Of a stretch of 64,000 nt of DNA, positions 8,292 through 16,885 are shown piece by piece. The stretch comes from an uncultured Collinsella sp. GTDB lineage: Bacteria > Actinomycetota > Coriobacteriia > Coriobacteriales > Coriobacteriaceae. Location of the stretch: the NCBI GenBank assembly GCA_900545055.1, contig UQXP01000003.1, forward strand, positions 14,976-78,975. Reading direction: 5' to 3'. Within the stretch, counting starts at the first letter, position 1; every line of letters starts with the position of its first letter. A program made the translations under genes and the position numbers. Below the pieces are notes generated by a model that was given only the letters and a program-made list of their open reading frames with translations, was not told where the DNA came from and did not search any database.

Positions 8292-9296
8292 ATGACTGTT
8301 ACGTTCGAAGGTTACGAGCGCCGCGCTGACAAGATCAACAAGTGCCTCGCCGACAACGGCATCGCCTCCCTCGAGGAAGCTCTGCAGATCTGCACCGACA
8401 AGGGCTTCAACCCGCGTGAGATCGTCAACAACACCCAGTCCATCGCCTTCCAGAACGCCGAGTGGGCCTACACCCTCGGCTGCGCTCTCGCTGTCAAGCG
8501 TGGCGCCAAGACTGCTTCTGAGGCTGCCGCCATCATCGGCGAGGGCATCCAGGCCTTCACCGTTCCCGGCTCCGTCGCCGAGGACCGCAAGGTCGGTCTG
8601 GGCCACGGCAACCTGGGCGCTATGCTGCTCTCCGACGACACCGAGTGCTTCGCCTTCCTGGCCGGCCACGAGTCCTTCGCTGCCGCTGAGGGTGCTATCG
8701 GCCTGGCTCTGAACGCCAACAAGGCTCGCAAGAAGCCGCTGCGCGTTATCCTGAACGGTCTGGGCAAGGACGCCGCCCAGATCATCGCCCGCATCAACGG
8801 CTTCACCTATGTGAAGACTCAGTTCGACTACTACACGGGCGAGCTCAAGGTCGTCGAGACCATCCCCTACTCCGATGGTCCCCGCGCTGCCGTTAACTGC
8901 TACGGCTCCGACGACGTCCGCGAGGGCGTTGCCATCATGTGGCACGAGAACGTCGACATCTCGATCACCGGCAACTCCACCAACCCCACGCGCTTCCAGC
9001 ACCCCGTCGCTGGCACCTACAAGAAGGAGCGCCTCGAGGCTGGCAAGAAGTACTTCTCCGTCGCTTCTGGTGGCGGCACTGGCCGTACCCTGCACCCGGA
9101 CAACATGGGCGCCGGCCCTGCCTCTTACGGCATGACCGACACCATGGGCCGTATGCACTCCGACGCCCAGTTCGCCGGTTCTTCCTCCGTGCCTGCGCAC
9201 GTCGACATGATGGGTCTCATCGGCATGGGCAACAACCCCATGGTCGGTGCCACCGTCGCCTGCGCTGTCGCCGTCGAGGAGGCCCTCAAGGCCTAA
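8292..9296 (+). CDS. GGGtGRT family protein
   Basis: A 334-residue protein carrying the family's name motif GGGTGRT (260-266) within VASGGGTGRTLHPDN. It is rich in Gly and His near the C-terminus and has no signal peptide or membrane segment. GGGAGG precedes the start. Members occur beside IscU-like scaffold genes, as here, yet the biochemical function has not been established to my knowledge. Codon use is strongly biased toward GC-ending codons, suggesting good expression. A strong terminator follows at 9331. Confidence 0.9.
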   Translation: MTVTFEGYERRADKINKCLADNGIASLEEALQICTDKGFNPREIVNNTQSIAFQNAEWAYTLGCALAVKRGAKTASEAAAIIGEGIQAFTVPGSVAEDRKVGLGHGNLGAMLLSDDTECFAFLAGHESFAAAEGAIGLALNANKARKKPLRVILNGLGKDAAQIIARINGFTYVKTQFDYYTGELKVVETIPYSDGPRAAVNCYGSDDVREGVAIMWHENVDISITGNSTNPTRFQHPVAGTYKKERLEAGKKYFSVASGGGTGRTLHPDNMGAGPASYGMTDTMGRMHSDAQFAGSSSVPAHVDMMGLIGMGNNPMVGATVACAVAVEEALKA

Positions 9297-9330
9297 TCGC
9301 GCCCGCGCGATGCTCATATAGTTGAGCTTT

Positions 9331-9366
9331 AGAGCCGCTACCTTTCGAGGTAGCGGCTCTTTTTGT
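9331..9366 (+). terminator. Rho-independent terminator after GGGtGRT gene
   Basis: AGAGCCGCTACC (9331-9342) pairs perfectly with GGTAGCGGCTCT (9349-9360), followed by TTTTTG. Confidence 0.9.
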
Positions 9367-9552
9367 TTGCGCTATCGCAGGGTAGCGAATGCCGATATAT
9401 CAGTTGGGGCGAAATACGAGATGTGACGAGATGAAACGTCAGAGCGTCCATGACGCCCACCTGTCATATGTGCCCTTTACCGATTTGCCGAGTCTTTGCG
9501 GCCCCATTACCGATCACCCGTGCGACAATGCGCCGGACGAGAAAGGAATCCG

Positions 9553-11079
9553 ATGGAATCGACTGATGTACTGGTAATTGGATCTGGCATTGCGGGCCTT
9601 TGCGCCGCCATCGAAGCGGCGCGCACAGGTGCAACCGTCGCTGTGGCAAGCGCCGGCAAGACTATGAGTGGATCGAGTTTCTTCCCCGGAACCTGGGGCT
9701 TGGGGCTTATCGGACCCGTTAACGAAGACGACGAACAAGACCTCATCGACACCATCCAGACCGTTGGTGGCGGCGTCGCCGACCCCGAGCTTGTCCAGAC
9801 GTTTGTCCACGGCATTCCCCAGGCAATTGAATGGCTCGAGCAAGACCTGGGCGTTGAGCTCCAGCGTCCGCAAAGCGCTGAGAGCGCTCAGCAAAAGCAG
9901 TTTATCCCCTGCTTTGACCACAAGACGCGCATGTGGCGCGGCCTCACCCGCAAGCCCCTTGAGGACGCTCTGACGACCCGAATCGAGTCACTCGGCATTC
10001 GCCTGCTCCCCCGCCATGAGCTTATCGACCTTGTTGAGAACACGAACGGCAGAATCACCGGAACCGTGCTCTACGACCTTACCGAAAATCGAATCGTGCC
10101 CTTTGCTGCCAAGGCCACGATCATCGCAGCCGGTGGCACAGGCGGCCTGTTCGAGCGCAGCCTTACGTCGGCTGATGTGCTCAGCTCCTCGCAGGCCATC
10201 GCACTGGCGCACGGCGCATCGCTTACTAATATAGAATTCATGCAGATGATGCCCGGCTTCATCGAGCCCAAGCGCAACCTGGTCTTCAACGAGAAAACCT
10301 GGCGCTACGTACATGTAGACCAGCCGGTCGATATTGCCGACGGCAAGCTAAACGATCTGCTTGAGCAGCGCTCTGGATATGGTCCTTTCACCTCGCGCTT
10401 GGCCTCCCGCGCCATCGACCTCGTCATAGATCAGGCAGGTGCAGAGGGCCTGGCGCTCCACTACGACTTCCCCCGCGAGGACATCCCCGAGTTTGTGCAG
10501 ACCTTTGCCACCTGGCTGCAAGACGAGCACGGCATCGCGCCGACCGACGAGATGCGCGTGGCGATGTATGCCCACGCCGCCAACGGCGGTATCAAAATCG
10601 ACAAGACCGCGTACGCAGGCGTTGAGGGCCTCTACGCCTGCGGTGAGGCAACAGGCGGCATGCACGGCGCCGACCGCATCGGCGGCTTGTCGAGTGCCAA
10701 TGGCATCGTGTTCGGGCGCATTGCGGGCGCATCGGCAGCCCAAGCAGCGCTGGACGCTCCTGAGGCGGCCGCACCGATGGATATCGCCCTCCCCCAGCAT
10801 GGCATAGCTACAGCAGACGCCGAGCGCCTGACCCGCTGCCTCAAACGCACAATGAGTACCTACTGCATGATCAACAGGACCGAAGCGGGTCTATCCAAGG
10901 CCCTGCAACAGCTTGAAAGCCTGCAAGACGACGCAACGGCGCTGAGCAAGCCACACGCCAATGACAGCGAAATCGCAGCCCTCGCCCGCCTGCAATCGCA
11001 GATTCAACTAGCACAGGAAATGGTCAAAGCCATGCGCAAGCGAACCGAAAGTCTCGGATCGCACTATCGAGCGAATTAA
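9553..11079 (+). CDS. FAD-dependent oxidoreductase, fumarate reductase / L-aspartate oxidase-like
   Basis: A 508-residue flavoprotein. The N-terminal dinucleotide fold is VIGSGIAGLCAAIEAA (about 8-23); the family signature near the C-terminus is ACGEATGGMHGADRIGGLSSANG. A helical C-terminal domain (about 420-508) makes it resemble L-aspartate oxidase, but no nadA or nadC is nearby, and there is no signal peptide, haem site or FMN domain of the secreted fumarate reductases. So it is best called a soluble SDH/FRD-superfamily flavoprotein. Start 9553 follows GAAAGGAAT. Monocistronic. Confidence 0.8.
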   Translation: MESTDVLVIGSGIAGLCAAIEAARTGATVAVASAGKTMSGSSFFPGTWGLGLIGPVNEDDEQDLIDTIQTVGGGVADPELVQTFVHGIPQAIEWLEQDLGVELQRPQSAESAQQKQFIPCFDHKTRMWRGLTRKPLEDALTTRIESLGIRLLPRHELIDLVENTNGRITGTVLYDLTENRIVPFAAKATIIAAGGTGGLFERSLTSADVLSSSQAIALAHGASLTNIEFMQMMPGFIEPKRNLVFNEKTWRYVHVDQPVDIADGKLNDLLEQRSGYGPFTSRLASRAIDLVIDQAGAEGLALHYDFPREDIPEFVQTFATWLQDEHGIAPTDEMRVAMYAHAANGGIKIDKTAYAGVEGLYACGEATGGMHGADRIGGLSSANGIVFGRIAGASAAQAALDAPEAAAPMDIALPQHGIATADAERLTRCLKRTMSTYCMINRTEAGLSKALQQLESLQDDATALSKPHANDSEIAALARLQSQIQLAQEMVKAMRKRTESLGSHYRAN

Positions 11080-11122
11080 ACTGGACACCTATCTAAAGCA
11101 AAACACAACTAATCGATATCTA

Positions 11123-11160
11123 TGGGCCCCGTGAACTCGAAGTGGCACGGGGCCCATTCG
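11123..11160 (+). terminator. Strong hairpin after the flavoprotein gene
   Basis: TGGGCCCCGTG (11123-11133) pairs with CACGGGGCCCA (11146-11156). The following bases TTCGTG are only weakly T-rich. Confidence 0.6.
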
Positions 11161-11240
11161 TGTCCGCACGGCAGCGTATCCTAATTCTGAATACAGAGCG
11201 GGCAAAGCCCGCATAGACAATAGGCCAGCGAGGAGGAGAT

Positions 11241-12101
11241 ATGGACAGTAGAGATATCGAGAAGTGGCGTGTCAAACTTGATAGCTACGCCAATGTGGAA
11301 GACGGCGTTGAGTATTGGCTCGCACGCGATTTAATGGAACCCATGGGGTACACTCGATGGGAGAACTTTGCCGAAGTTGTTAAGAGGGCAAAAGTCTCGT
11401 GCGAAACAAACAAAACTCCAGTTGATTCCCATTTTCGTGACACCACGAAAATGGTAACTGCCGGTGTCGCCGCTCGTGCGGTTAAAGAATACAAACTTAC
11501 GCGCTATGCATGCTATTTAATCGCCCAGAACGGAGATTCAAACAAGCAAGAAATCGCGCTCGCACAGGCGTACTTCGCCGTGCAGACGCGCCGCCAAGAG
11601 CTCATAGAGCAGCGCTTCGCAGAGATTCAGCGCTTGCAGGCGCGCCACTCGCTATCTGATTCAGAGAAACAGCTCTCGGGTATTGCGTTCAAACGCGGCG
11701 TGGACTCCAAAGGTTTCGCGATCATCAAGTCGAAGGGCGATGAAGCGTTATTCGGCGGCAGAAGCACGGCGGAAATGAAGCAACAGCTCGGCGTATCCAA
11801 GAGCTCGGCATTGGCGGACAGGCTAGCCGATGTTCTCATCAAAGCAAAGGACCTTACGAACTCGATGACGGCCTTCAACGCCGAGGAACACGACCTGTAC
11901 GGTCTGGACCAGATCAAGCAAGAGCACGTCGAGAACAACACAAGCGTGCGTGGCAGCCTCATCGACCGCGGAATTGTACCCGAGAACCTGCCGCCTGCCG
12001 AGGATACAAAAAAGCTCGAGCGTCGCGTGAAGGCAGACGAGAAGAAACTCAAGGAAGGTACTGACGGTTTTACCGATCCCCAGGGTAGACTCGATCTGTG
12101 A
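11241..12101 (+). CDS. dinD: DNA damage-inducible protein D (DinD)
   Basis: A 286-residue protein alignable by eye with DinD along its length: WLARDLMEPMGYTRWENF (BRO-N-like beginning), then the central RQELIEQRFAEIQRL helices and the C-terminal GVDSKGFAIIKSKGDEALFGG block. In E. coli DinD binds and inhibits RecA; the same role here is inference. GAGGAGGAG precedes the start. Base composition is noticeably lower in GC than the neighbours and the gene abuts a tRNA region with duplicated ends, so recent acquisition is plausible. No LexA box was confidently recognised. Confidence 0.88.
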   Translation: MDSRDIEKWRVKLDSYANVEDGVEYWLARDLMEPMGYTRWENFAEVVKRAKVSCETNKTPVDSHFRDTTKMVTAGVAARAVKEYKLTRYACYLIAQNGDSNKQEIALAQAYFAVQTRRQELIEQRFAEIQRLQARHSLSDSEKQLSGIAFKRGVDSKGFAIIKSKGDEALFGGRSTAEMKQQLGVSKSSALADRLADVLIKAKDLTNSMTAFNAEEHDLYGLDQIKQEHVENNTSVRGSLIDRGIVPENLPPAEDTKKLERRVKADEKKLKEGTDGFTDPQGRLDL

Positions 12102-12107
12102 AAGCGG

Positions 12108-12203
12108 CCGCGCCCTTTCGGGTTCGACCACATGCGAGGTTAACAAAAAGCGACCAGCCTAAGCCAGCCGCTTTAACATGCTTTGGTGGGCCGTCAGGGG
12201 GTC
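12108..12203. repeat. Degenerate copy of tRNA-Lys 3' end plus terminator region
   Basis: This 96-bp segment repeats 12283-12380. The outer parts are exact: CCGCGCCCTTTCGGGTTCGA... (22 bp, 12108-12129 and 12283-12304) and CTTTGGTGGGCCGTCAGGGG... (23 bp, 12181-12203 and 12358-12380), the latter being the CCA end and acceptor stem of tRNA-Lys. The centres differ in sequence yet each still forms a hairpin. The rest of the tRNA is missing in this copy. Confidence 0.8.
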
Positions 12204-12316
12204 AGCCTGCTGTGCAGGCGGCCGCTGCGGCGCTTCGCGCCTTGCGCGCTGCGCTGGCAAATGCTCGCGCATTTCCTCAGCTCCGCGCCCTTTCGGGTTC
12301 GACCTCATGAAAGGTC

Positions 12317-12352
12317 AACAAAAAAGACGGCCAACTTTCGCTGACCGTCTTA
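12317..12352 (-). terminator. Terminator of the tRNA-His/tRNA-Lys operon
   Basis: On the minus strand AAGACGGTCAGC pairs with GTTGGCCGTCTT around a GAAA loop and is followed by TTTT. Confidence 0.8.
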
Positions 12353-12360
12353 ACAATCTT

Positions 12361-12436
12361 TGGTGGGCCGTCAGGGGGTCGAACCCTGGACCTTGGGATT
12401 AAGAGTCCCCTGCTCTACCAACTGAGCTAACGACCC
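12361..12436 (-). tRNA. tRNA-Lys (anticodon CTT)
   Basis: A 76-nt cloverleaf with encoded CCA. Anticodon loop CTCTTAA gives CTT. D-arm TTAGCTCAGTTGGTAGAGC and T-arm with GGTTCGAACC are standard; the outermost anticodon-stem pair is a G:A mismatch. It lies 22 bp after tRNA-His in the same operon. Confidence 0.95.
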
Positions 12437-12458
12437 GATATCAACACGAAGCAAGAAC

Positions 12459-12536
12459 TGGGGTGGGTAAAGGGACTCGAACCCTCGACCTACGGGACCA
12501 CAACCCGTCGCTCTAGCCAACTGAGCTACACCCACC
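12459..12536 (-). tRNA. tRNA-His (anticodon GTG)
   Basis: The anticodon loop TTGTGGT gives GTG. The extra 5' G (position -1) is encoded and pairs with C73, and CCA is encoded. Transcribed first in the tRNA operon. Confidence 0.95.
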
Positions 12537-12562
12537 GTGTACTGTGCGCTTCGCGCTTGACT

Positions 12563-12591
12563 ATTATTGCAAGGAACGCCACGCGATGCAA
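12563..12591 (-). promoter_or_regulatory. Promoter of the tRNA-His/tRNA-Lys operon
   Basis: Minus strand: -35 TTGCAT (12586-12591), 17-bp spacer, -10 AATAAT (12563-12568). Confidence 0.6.
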
Positions 12592-12701
12592 GCCCCAATT
12601 TTCAAGAATTTTGAAAAGAGTTTTTCGGATCCATTTCGAGCATTTCCCACCGGTTTCATAGGAGTAAACTTGCCCCACTGCAAATGCTCGAAAGGACAAG
12701 C

Positions 12702-13883
12702 ATGAAAGAACTCTCCAACCGTACGGCAACGTTTACCGATTCCGTCATCCGCCGCATGACGCGCATCTCCAATAAGTATGGCGCCGTCAACCTGTCGCAG
12801 GGCTTCCCCGACTTCGATCCCCCGGCGCAGCTGCTCGATAGCCTGAGCGCCATCGCCAGCGACCCCAAGCCGCTCTACCACCAGTACTCCATCACCTGGG
12901 GCTCCCAGGCCATGCGTGAGGCGCTTGCCGCCAAGCAGGAGCACTTTATGGGCATGCCGATCAACCCCAACGAGAATATCGTAGTCACCTGCGGCTCCAC
13001 CGAGGCCATGATGGCCGCCATGATGACGGTCACCAACCCCGGCGACAAGGTCGTCATCTTCTCGCCGTTCTACGAGAACTACGGCGCCGACACGATCCTT
13101 TCGGGTGCCGAGCCCATCTACGTGCCGCTCAACCCGCCCACATTCGACTTTGACCGCGAGACTCTCGAGGCGGCCTTCCGCGACAACGACCCCAAGGCCA
13201 TCGTCCTATGCAACCCTTCCAACCCCTGCGGCAAGGTCTTTACACGCGATGAGCTCGCCTTTATCGCCGACCTCTGCAAAAAGTACGACACCTACTGCAT
13301 CACCGACGAGGTCTACGAGCACATCGTCTACGCGCCCCACGAGCACGTGTACATGGCCACGCTGCCCGGCATGTTTGAGCGCACCATCAGCTGCAGCTCG
13401 CTGTCCAAGACCTACTCCATCACCGGCTGGCGCCTAGGCTACACCATCGCTCCCGCCGAAATCACCGAGCGCATCAAGAAGGTCCACGACTTCCTCACCG
13501 TAGGCGCCGCCGCCCCCCTGCAAGAGGCCGTCGTCACCGCCCTCAATTTCGACGATAGCTATTACCGGGAGGTCCTTGACCTCTATACCGCCAAACGCGA
13601 CCTGTTCTGCCAGGGACTCGACAGTATCGGTCTCACGCACAACGTGCCGCAGGGCGCCTACTACGTCATGATGGACATCTCTGAGTTTGGCTATGACAGC
13701 GACCTCGAATTCTGCGAGGACCTCGCGTCTAAGGTGGGTGTGGGCGCCGTGCCCGGCTCGAGCTTCTTCCGCGAGCCCGTCAACCATCTGATTCGTTTCC
13801 ACTTTGCCAAGCGAGACGAGACGCTTAACGCGGCACTGGAGAACCTCAAGTCGCTACGTGATAAAATCAAGCCGCGCGGGTAA
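12702..13883 (+). CDS. Class I/II PLP-dependent aminotransferase
   Basis: A 393-residue fold-type I aminotransferase, close in look to aspartate/alanine aminotransferases. PLP lysine is K236 in SSLSKTYSITGWRLGY; other marks are VNLSQGFPDF near the N-terminus, the NPSNPCGKVF substrate motif and the SFAR-like IRFHFAK at the C-terminus. AAAGGA precedes the ATG at 12702, which is better placed than the in-frame ATG at 12684. Substrate cannot be told from sequence alone. Monocistronic with a terminator at 13909. Confidence 0.9.
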   Translation: MKELSNRTATFTDSVIRRMTRISNKYGAVNLSQGFPDFDPPAQLLDSLSAIASDPKPLYHQYSITWGSQAMREALAAKQEHFMGMPINPNENIVVTCGSTEAMMAAMMTVTNPGDKVVIFSPFYENYGADTILSGAEPIYVPLNPPTFDFDRETLEAAFRDNDPKAIVLCNPSNPCGKVFTRDELAFIADLCKKYDTYCITDEVYEHIVYAPHEHVYMATLPGMFERTISCSSLSKTYSITGWRLGYTIAPAEITERIKKVHDFLTVGAAAPLQEAVVTALNFDDSYYREVLDLYTAKRDLFCQGLDSIGLTHNVPQGAYYVMMDISEFGYDSDLEFCEDLASKVGVGAVPGSSFFREPVNHLIRFHFAKRDETLNAALENLKSLRDKIKPRG

Positions 13884-13908
13884 GGACGGCCCGGCAACTA
13901 AAGCAACC

Positions 13909-13952
13909 AAAGAAGCCTCGCACCGCCCGCCGCGTTGCGAGGCTTCTTTCTA
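13909..13952 (+). terminator. Terminator after the aminotransferase gene
   Basis: AAAGAAGCCTCGCA (13909-13922) pairs perfectly with TGCGAGGCTTCTTT (13936-13949). Confidence 0.85.
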
Positions 13953-14022
13953 TAGCGCTTTCTTAAATGGTTTAGAGCTCTATACTTTAGTCACGGAGCA
14001 ACTCGTCCCAGAGAGGAATACT

Positions 14023-14913
14023 ATGGCAGAACAGCAGCTTATCGGAGCGCTCGAGGCCGGCGGCACCAAGATGGTCTGCGCCACGGGCTATGCAGACGGT
14101 ACGGTCCTGGAGCGCGAGCAGATTGCGACCACGACCCCGCAGGAGACCGTTGAGGCCGTCAACGCATGGTTTGCCGACAAGGGCATCGCCGCGCTGGGCA
14201 TCGGCGCATTTGGCCCCACCGCAGTCAACCCCGCCTCGCCCCAGTACGGCAAGATCCTGGAGACGCCCAAGACGGCATGGCGTTACTTTGACCTGCTGGG
14301 CACCATTCAAAACGAGCTCAATATCCCCTGCGGCTACGATACCGACGTCAACGTCGCCTGCCTGGGCGAGGTCACGTTTGGTTGCGCCAAGGGCCTCACC
14401 GACGTGGTCTACCTGACCATCGGTACCGGCGTGGGCGCCGGCGTGCTCTCGGGCGGTAAGCTCGTGCACGGCATGATGCATCCCGAGGCCGGCCACATCC
14501 TGGTCACGCGTGACCCGCGCGACACCATCGGCGAGCATAGCGCCTGTCCCTTCCACGACAACTGCCTCGAGGGCCTCATCGCCGGCCCCGGCGTTAAAAA
14601 GCGCTGGGATGGCAAGAGCGCCGGAGACATGGCCGATGACCCGGAGGCCATGGACCTGCTCGCCGGCTATCTGGCACAGGCGCTCATGACCTACACGCTG
14701 TGCTACGCACCGCAAAAGATTATCATCGGCGGCGGCGTGGCCGACCACACCCCCATCGTGCCGCTCGCACGCAAAAAGTGCGCCGAAATGCTCAACGGCT
14801 ACATCGTCACGCCCGAGGTCAACGACATCGATACCTACATTGTCAACAACAGCCTCGAGGGCAAGCAGGGCATCATGGGCTGCCTGGCCCTGGGCGCACA
14901 GGCGCTTCAGTAG
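14023..14913 (+). CDS. ROK-family sugar kinase, fructokinase-type
   Basis: A 296-residue ROK kinase. ATP-binding loop GALEAGGTKMVCA at the N-terminus; ROK signature and zinc site HPEAGHI followed by CPFHDNCLEGL (about 160-185), the Cys/His pattern typical of bacterial fructokinases. It phosphorylates a hexose, most likely fructose; this specificity is inferred from the short length and the GALEAGGTK start. GAGAGGA lies upstream of 14023; the longer upstream frame overlaps the preceding gene and was not used. Confidence 0.88.
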   Translation: MAEQQLIGALEAGGTKMVCATGYADGTVLEREQIATTTPQETVEAVNAWFADKGIAALGIGAFGPTAVNPASPQYGKILETPKTAWRYFDLLGTIQNELNIPCGYDTDVNVACLGEVTFGCAKGLTDVVYLTIGTGVGAGVLSGGKLVHGMMHPEAGHILVTRDPRDTIGEHSACPFHDNCLEGLIAGPGVKKRWDGKSAGDMADDPEAMDLLAGYLAQALMTYTLCYAPQKIIIGGGVADHTPIVPLARKKCAEMLNGYIVTPEVNDIDTYIVNNSLEGKQGIMGCLALGAQALQ

Positions 14914-14995
14914 CAGACGCACCCACAGGGCGTGGCGCGCTCGGCAAATCTAACCTACGGAACGACGCCACCACGCCCCATATAAGCCCTCAAAT

Positions 14996-15042
14996 AAAAA
15001 AGGCCGCCTAGGACCAAACAATACGTCCTAGGCGGCTTTTTT
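14996..15042. terminator. Bidirectional terminator between ROK and VanZ genes
   Basis: GCCGCCTAGGAC (15003-15014) pairs with GTCCTAGGCGGC (15025-15036), with A-rich sequence on the left and TTTTTT on the right. The VanZ stop codon (15028-15030) lies inside the right arm. Confidence 0.85.
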
Positions 15043-15477
15043 GGCGTGCATCAGCGACCGTAAGAGATATCGGAGCACAACGCCCGTTGCCGCTCCACAG
15101 CAGTCGATCATCACATCGGTGATCATGCCGGCGCGTCCCGGCACAAAGAGCTGAATCGTCTCGTCGATCGAGGGAATCAGCAGCAGGAACACCGCCGTGG
15201 GCAGCAGCACGTCAAAGGTGCGCCGGCCCTCAAGATCAAAGGCGTGCGTTGCCAGGATGCCGAGCACCATATACTCGGTAAAATGCGCGCACTTGCGAAC
15301 AACAAAGTTGGTCACCCATTCATATGGAAGTCCCACGCCGTGCAGGAAACCGCGGATAGCTTCCATGACCGTCAGGCTCAGCGAGCCCGACCCCGAGCCG
15401 GGAACCAGCGAATTGCCCCAGATCAAGAGCGCCATCAGGCAGGTTACAACCGCCCATTTTCGATTGATCTTAACCAT
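15028..15477 (-). CDS. VanZ-like membrane protein
   Basis: A 149-residue protein with about four hydrophobic segments and the VanZ-family pattern: KCAHFTEYMVLGIL, then IPSIDETIQLFVPGRAGMITDVMIDCCGAATG. The VanZ name comes from teicoplanin resistance, but most chromosomal relatives have no known role. It starts 7 bp after the preceding minus-strand gene, so the two form an operon. The Shine-Dalgarno is weak, which fits translational coupling. Confidence 0.85.
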   Translation of the reverse strand: MVKINRKWAVVTCLMALLIWGNSLVPGSGSGSLSLTVMEAIRGFLHGVGLPYEWVTNFVVRKCAHFTEYMVLGILATHAFDLEGRRTFDVLLPTAVFLLLIPSIDETIQLFVPGRAGMITDVMIDCCGAATGVVLRYLLRSLMHAKKAA

Positions 15478-15484
15478 GCAGAAG

Positions 15485-16885
15485 TTATGCCTCCGCGCAG
15501 AGCGGCGCGAAGCTGGCGGTACCGCCCTCGATAACGCTCAGATAGGCACGGCCCGTACGCTTGGCGGTAGAGGACTGCAGGCGCTCGATCTCTTCCTCGA
15601 GAATCTGATTGACGCGCTCGTGACGACGATTTTCCATAATGCCGGCGGCAATAGCCTCGGCTCGCTCAATGCTCTCGCGCGAGATACGGGCGGTATCCTC
15701 GGGGAACACAGCGCTGTGACGGCCGACATAAGCGGGGGCAGCAGGCTGAGGGGCAGCGACGGGAGCGGGGGCTGCAACAGGAGCGGGCTCGTCAATCTCA
15801 TCCAGAACCGCGGTGGCGGCGGCCCACATGTCCTCGTGGCCCGAGTAATCGGCCATGGGGACATCAACCTCGAGCGAGGCGTCCGGAAGGTCGTCGGTGT
15901 CGATGCGATCTTGGGCTTCAATAGATGCGGTGATGGCTGCGGGTTCATCGAGGTCGTCAAGATCGATGTCCGCGGCACCGGAGATGATAGGCATGCTGGC
16001 GAGGTTTGCATTGTACGGCGCAGCCTCAGCCGCCTGCTGCTGGGCAGGAGCGCCCCAAAGCGAGCTTTCGGCGGCACGGCGGGCGGCAACGGCCTCCTCG
16101 TCCGCAGTAATGGCTTCATCAACGTACGAATTATCGGCAGAAGCGTCCACGTCCGCCGAGGTAGCGCTGTAGGCGTTATTGGCTGCCGCGTTGGCAACGA
16201 GTGCCACGAAAGCCGCCGTGCTGCCCGCAGGGGCGGCCTGGGAGCCCGATACGGCACGTGCCGCGGCGGCGATGTCGTCACGATTGAGGGAGCCGGTCTG
16301 CCCGCCGTTGGTGAGCTCGTCGATGGCGACTTGATAGACGTCGCGCGAGTGTGCAGGGTCGCAACTCACCGGCGAATCGTCGTCGAGCATACTGTCGATC
16401 ATGGACCAAGCCTCGTCCTCGTCCATAGCATCTGCGGCTCGAGCGATAGTAGGGACACCATCATCGGCATGACGGCGCTGGAACGCACCAGTCAGGCCGG
16501 AAAGGAATGCCGAGGTAGACTGCTCCGACTGAGCCTGAGAAGCAGAAACCGCAGCGTAAGGAGTCGCATCCTGCTGCTGAGCTGGAATCGAGGCTGTCTT
16601 GAACTCGCTTTGATGCTGATTGAGATTGGCGGCACCGCCCATGACATCGGGCTGGAACAGACGCTCTTCACGCTGCGCACGATACTCGGAGATACCCAGC
16701 GAGGCGGCATAGATACCCACGCCCGCCACCGCGCCCACGGCGAAGGGAACCGCACCCGCTACGACCGTCTCGTTCACCGACGAAAACGGCAGCGTCGCGG
16801 CATACATAACCACGGGAGCGGCCAGGCCGATCCCGCACGAAAGTCCGGCAAGGACTGCTCGTTGTGTTGCATCAGAAGAAGCCAT
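15485..16885 (-). CDS. Acidic Ala-rich membrane-anchored protein, unknown function
   Basis: A 466-residue protein with two hydrophobic segments near the N-terminus (about 9-30 and 40-62), followed by a long Ala/Asp/Glu-rich region with low complexity (PAPVAAPAPVAAPQPAAP around 375-392) and a C-terminal helix rich in Glu and Arg (RRHERVNQILEEEIERL). There is no recognisable domain. Topology suggests a hairpin anchor with a large cytoplasmic tail. Start 16885 has GGGGAG upstream. Cotranscribed with the VanZ gene; this pairing does not reveal a function. Confidence 0.7.
   Translation of the reverse strand: MASSDATQRAVLAGLSCGIGLAAPVVMYAATLPFSSVNETVVAGAVPFAVGAVAGVGIYAASLGISEYRAQREERLFQPDVMGGAANLNQHQSEFKTASIPAQQQDATPYAAVSASQAQSEQSTSAFLSGLTGAFQRRHADDGVPTIARAADAMDEDEAWSMIDSMLDDDSPVSCDPAHSRDVYQVAIDELTNGGQTGSLNRDDIAAAARAVSGSQAAPAGSTAAFVALVANAAANNAYSATSADVDASADNSYVDEAITADEEAVAARRAAESSLWGAPAQQQAAEAAPYNANLASMPIISGAADIDLDDLDEPAAITASIEAQDRIDTDDLPDASLEVDVPMADYSGHEDMWAAATAVLDEIDEPAPVAAPAPVAAPQPAAPAYVGRHSAVFPEDTARISRESIERAEAIAAGIMENRRHERVNQILEEEIERLQSSTAKRTGRAYLSVIEGGTASFAPLCAEA

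Noticed and set aside
7548..9317. A 589-codon minus-strand frame across the IscU-like and GGGtGRT genes
   Set aside because: Spans two recognised genes on the other strand and lacks any recognisable feature.
9553..11079. Calling the flavoprotein nadB
   Set aside because: The fold fits, but nadA and nadC are absent nearby and specificity residues cannot be verified by eye.
12204..12357. A small integrated element bounded by the tRNA-Lys 3' repeats
   Set aside because: Only about 150 bp lie between the two copies, with no gene; it can at most be a remnant.
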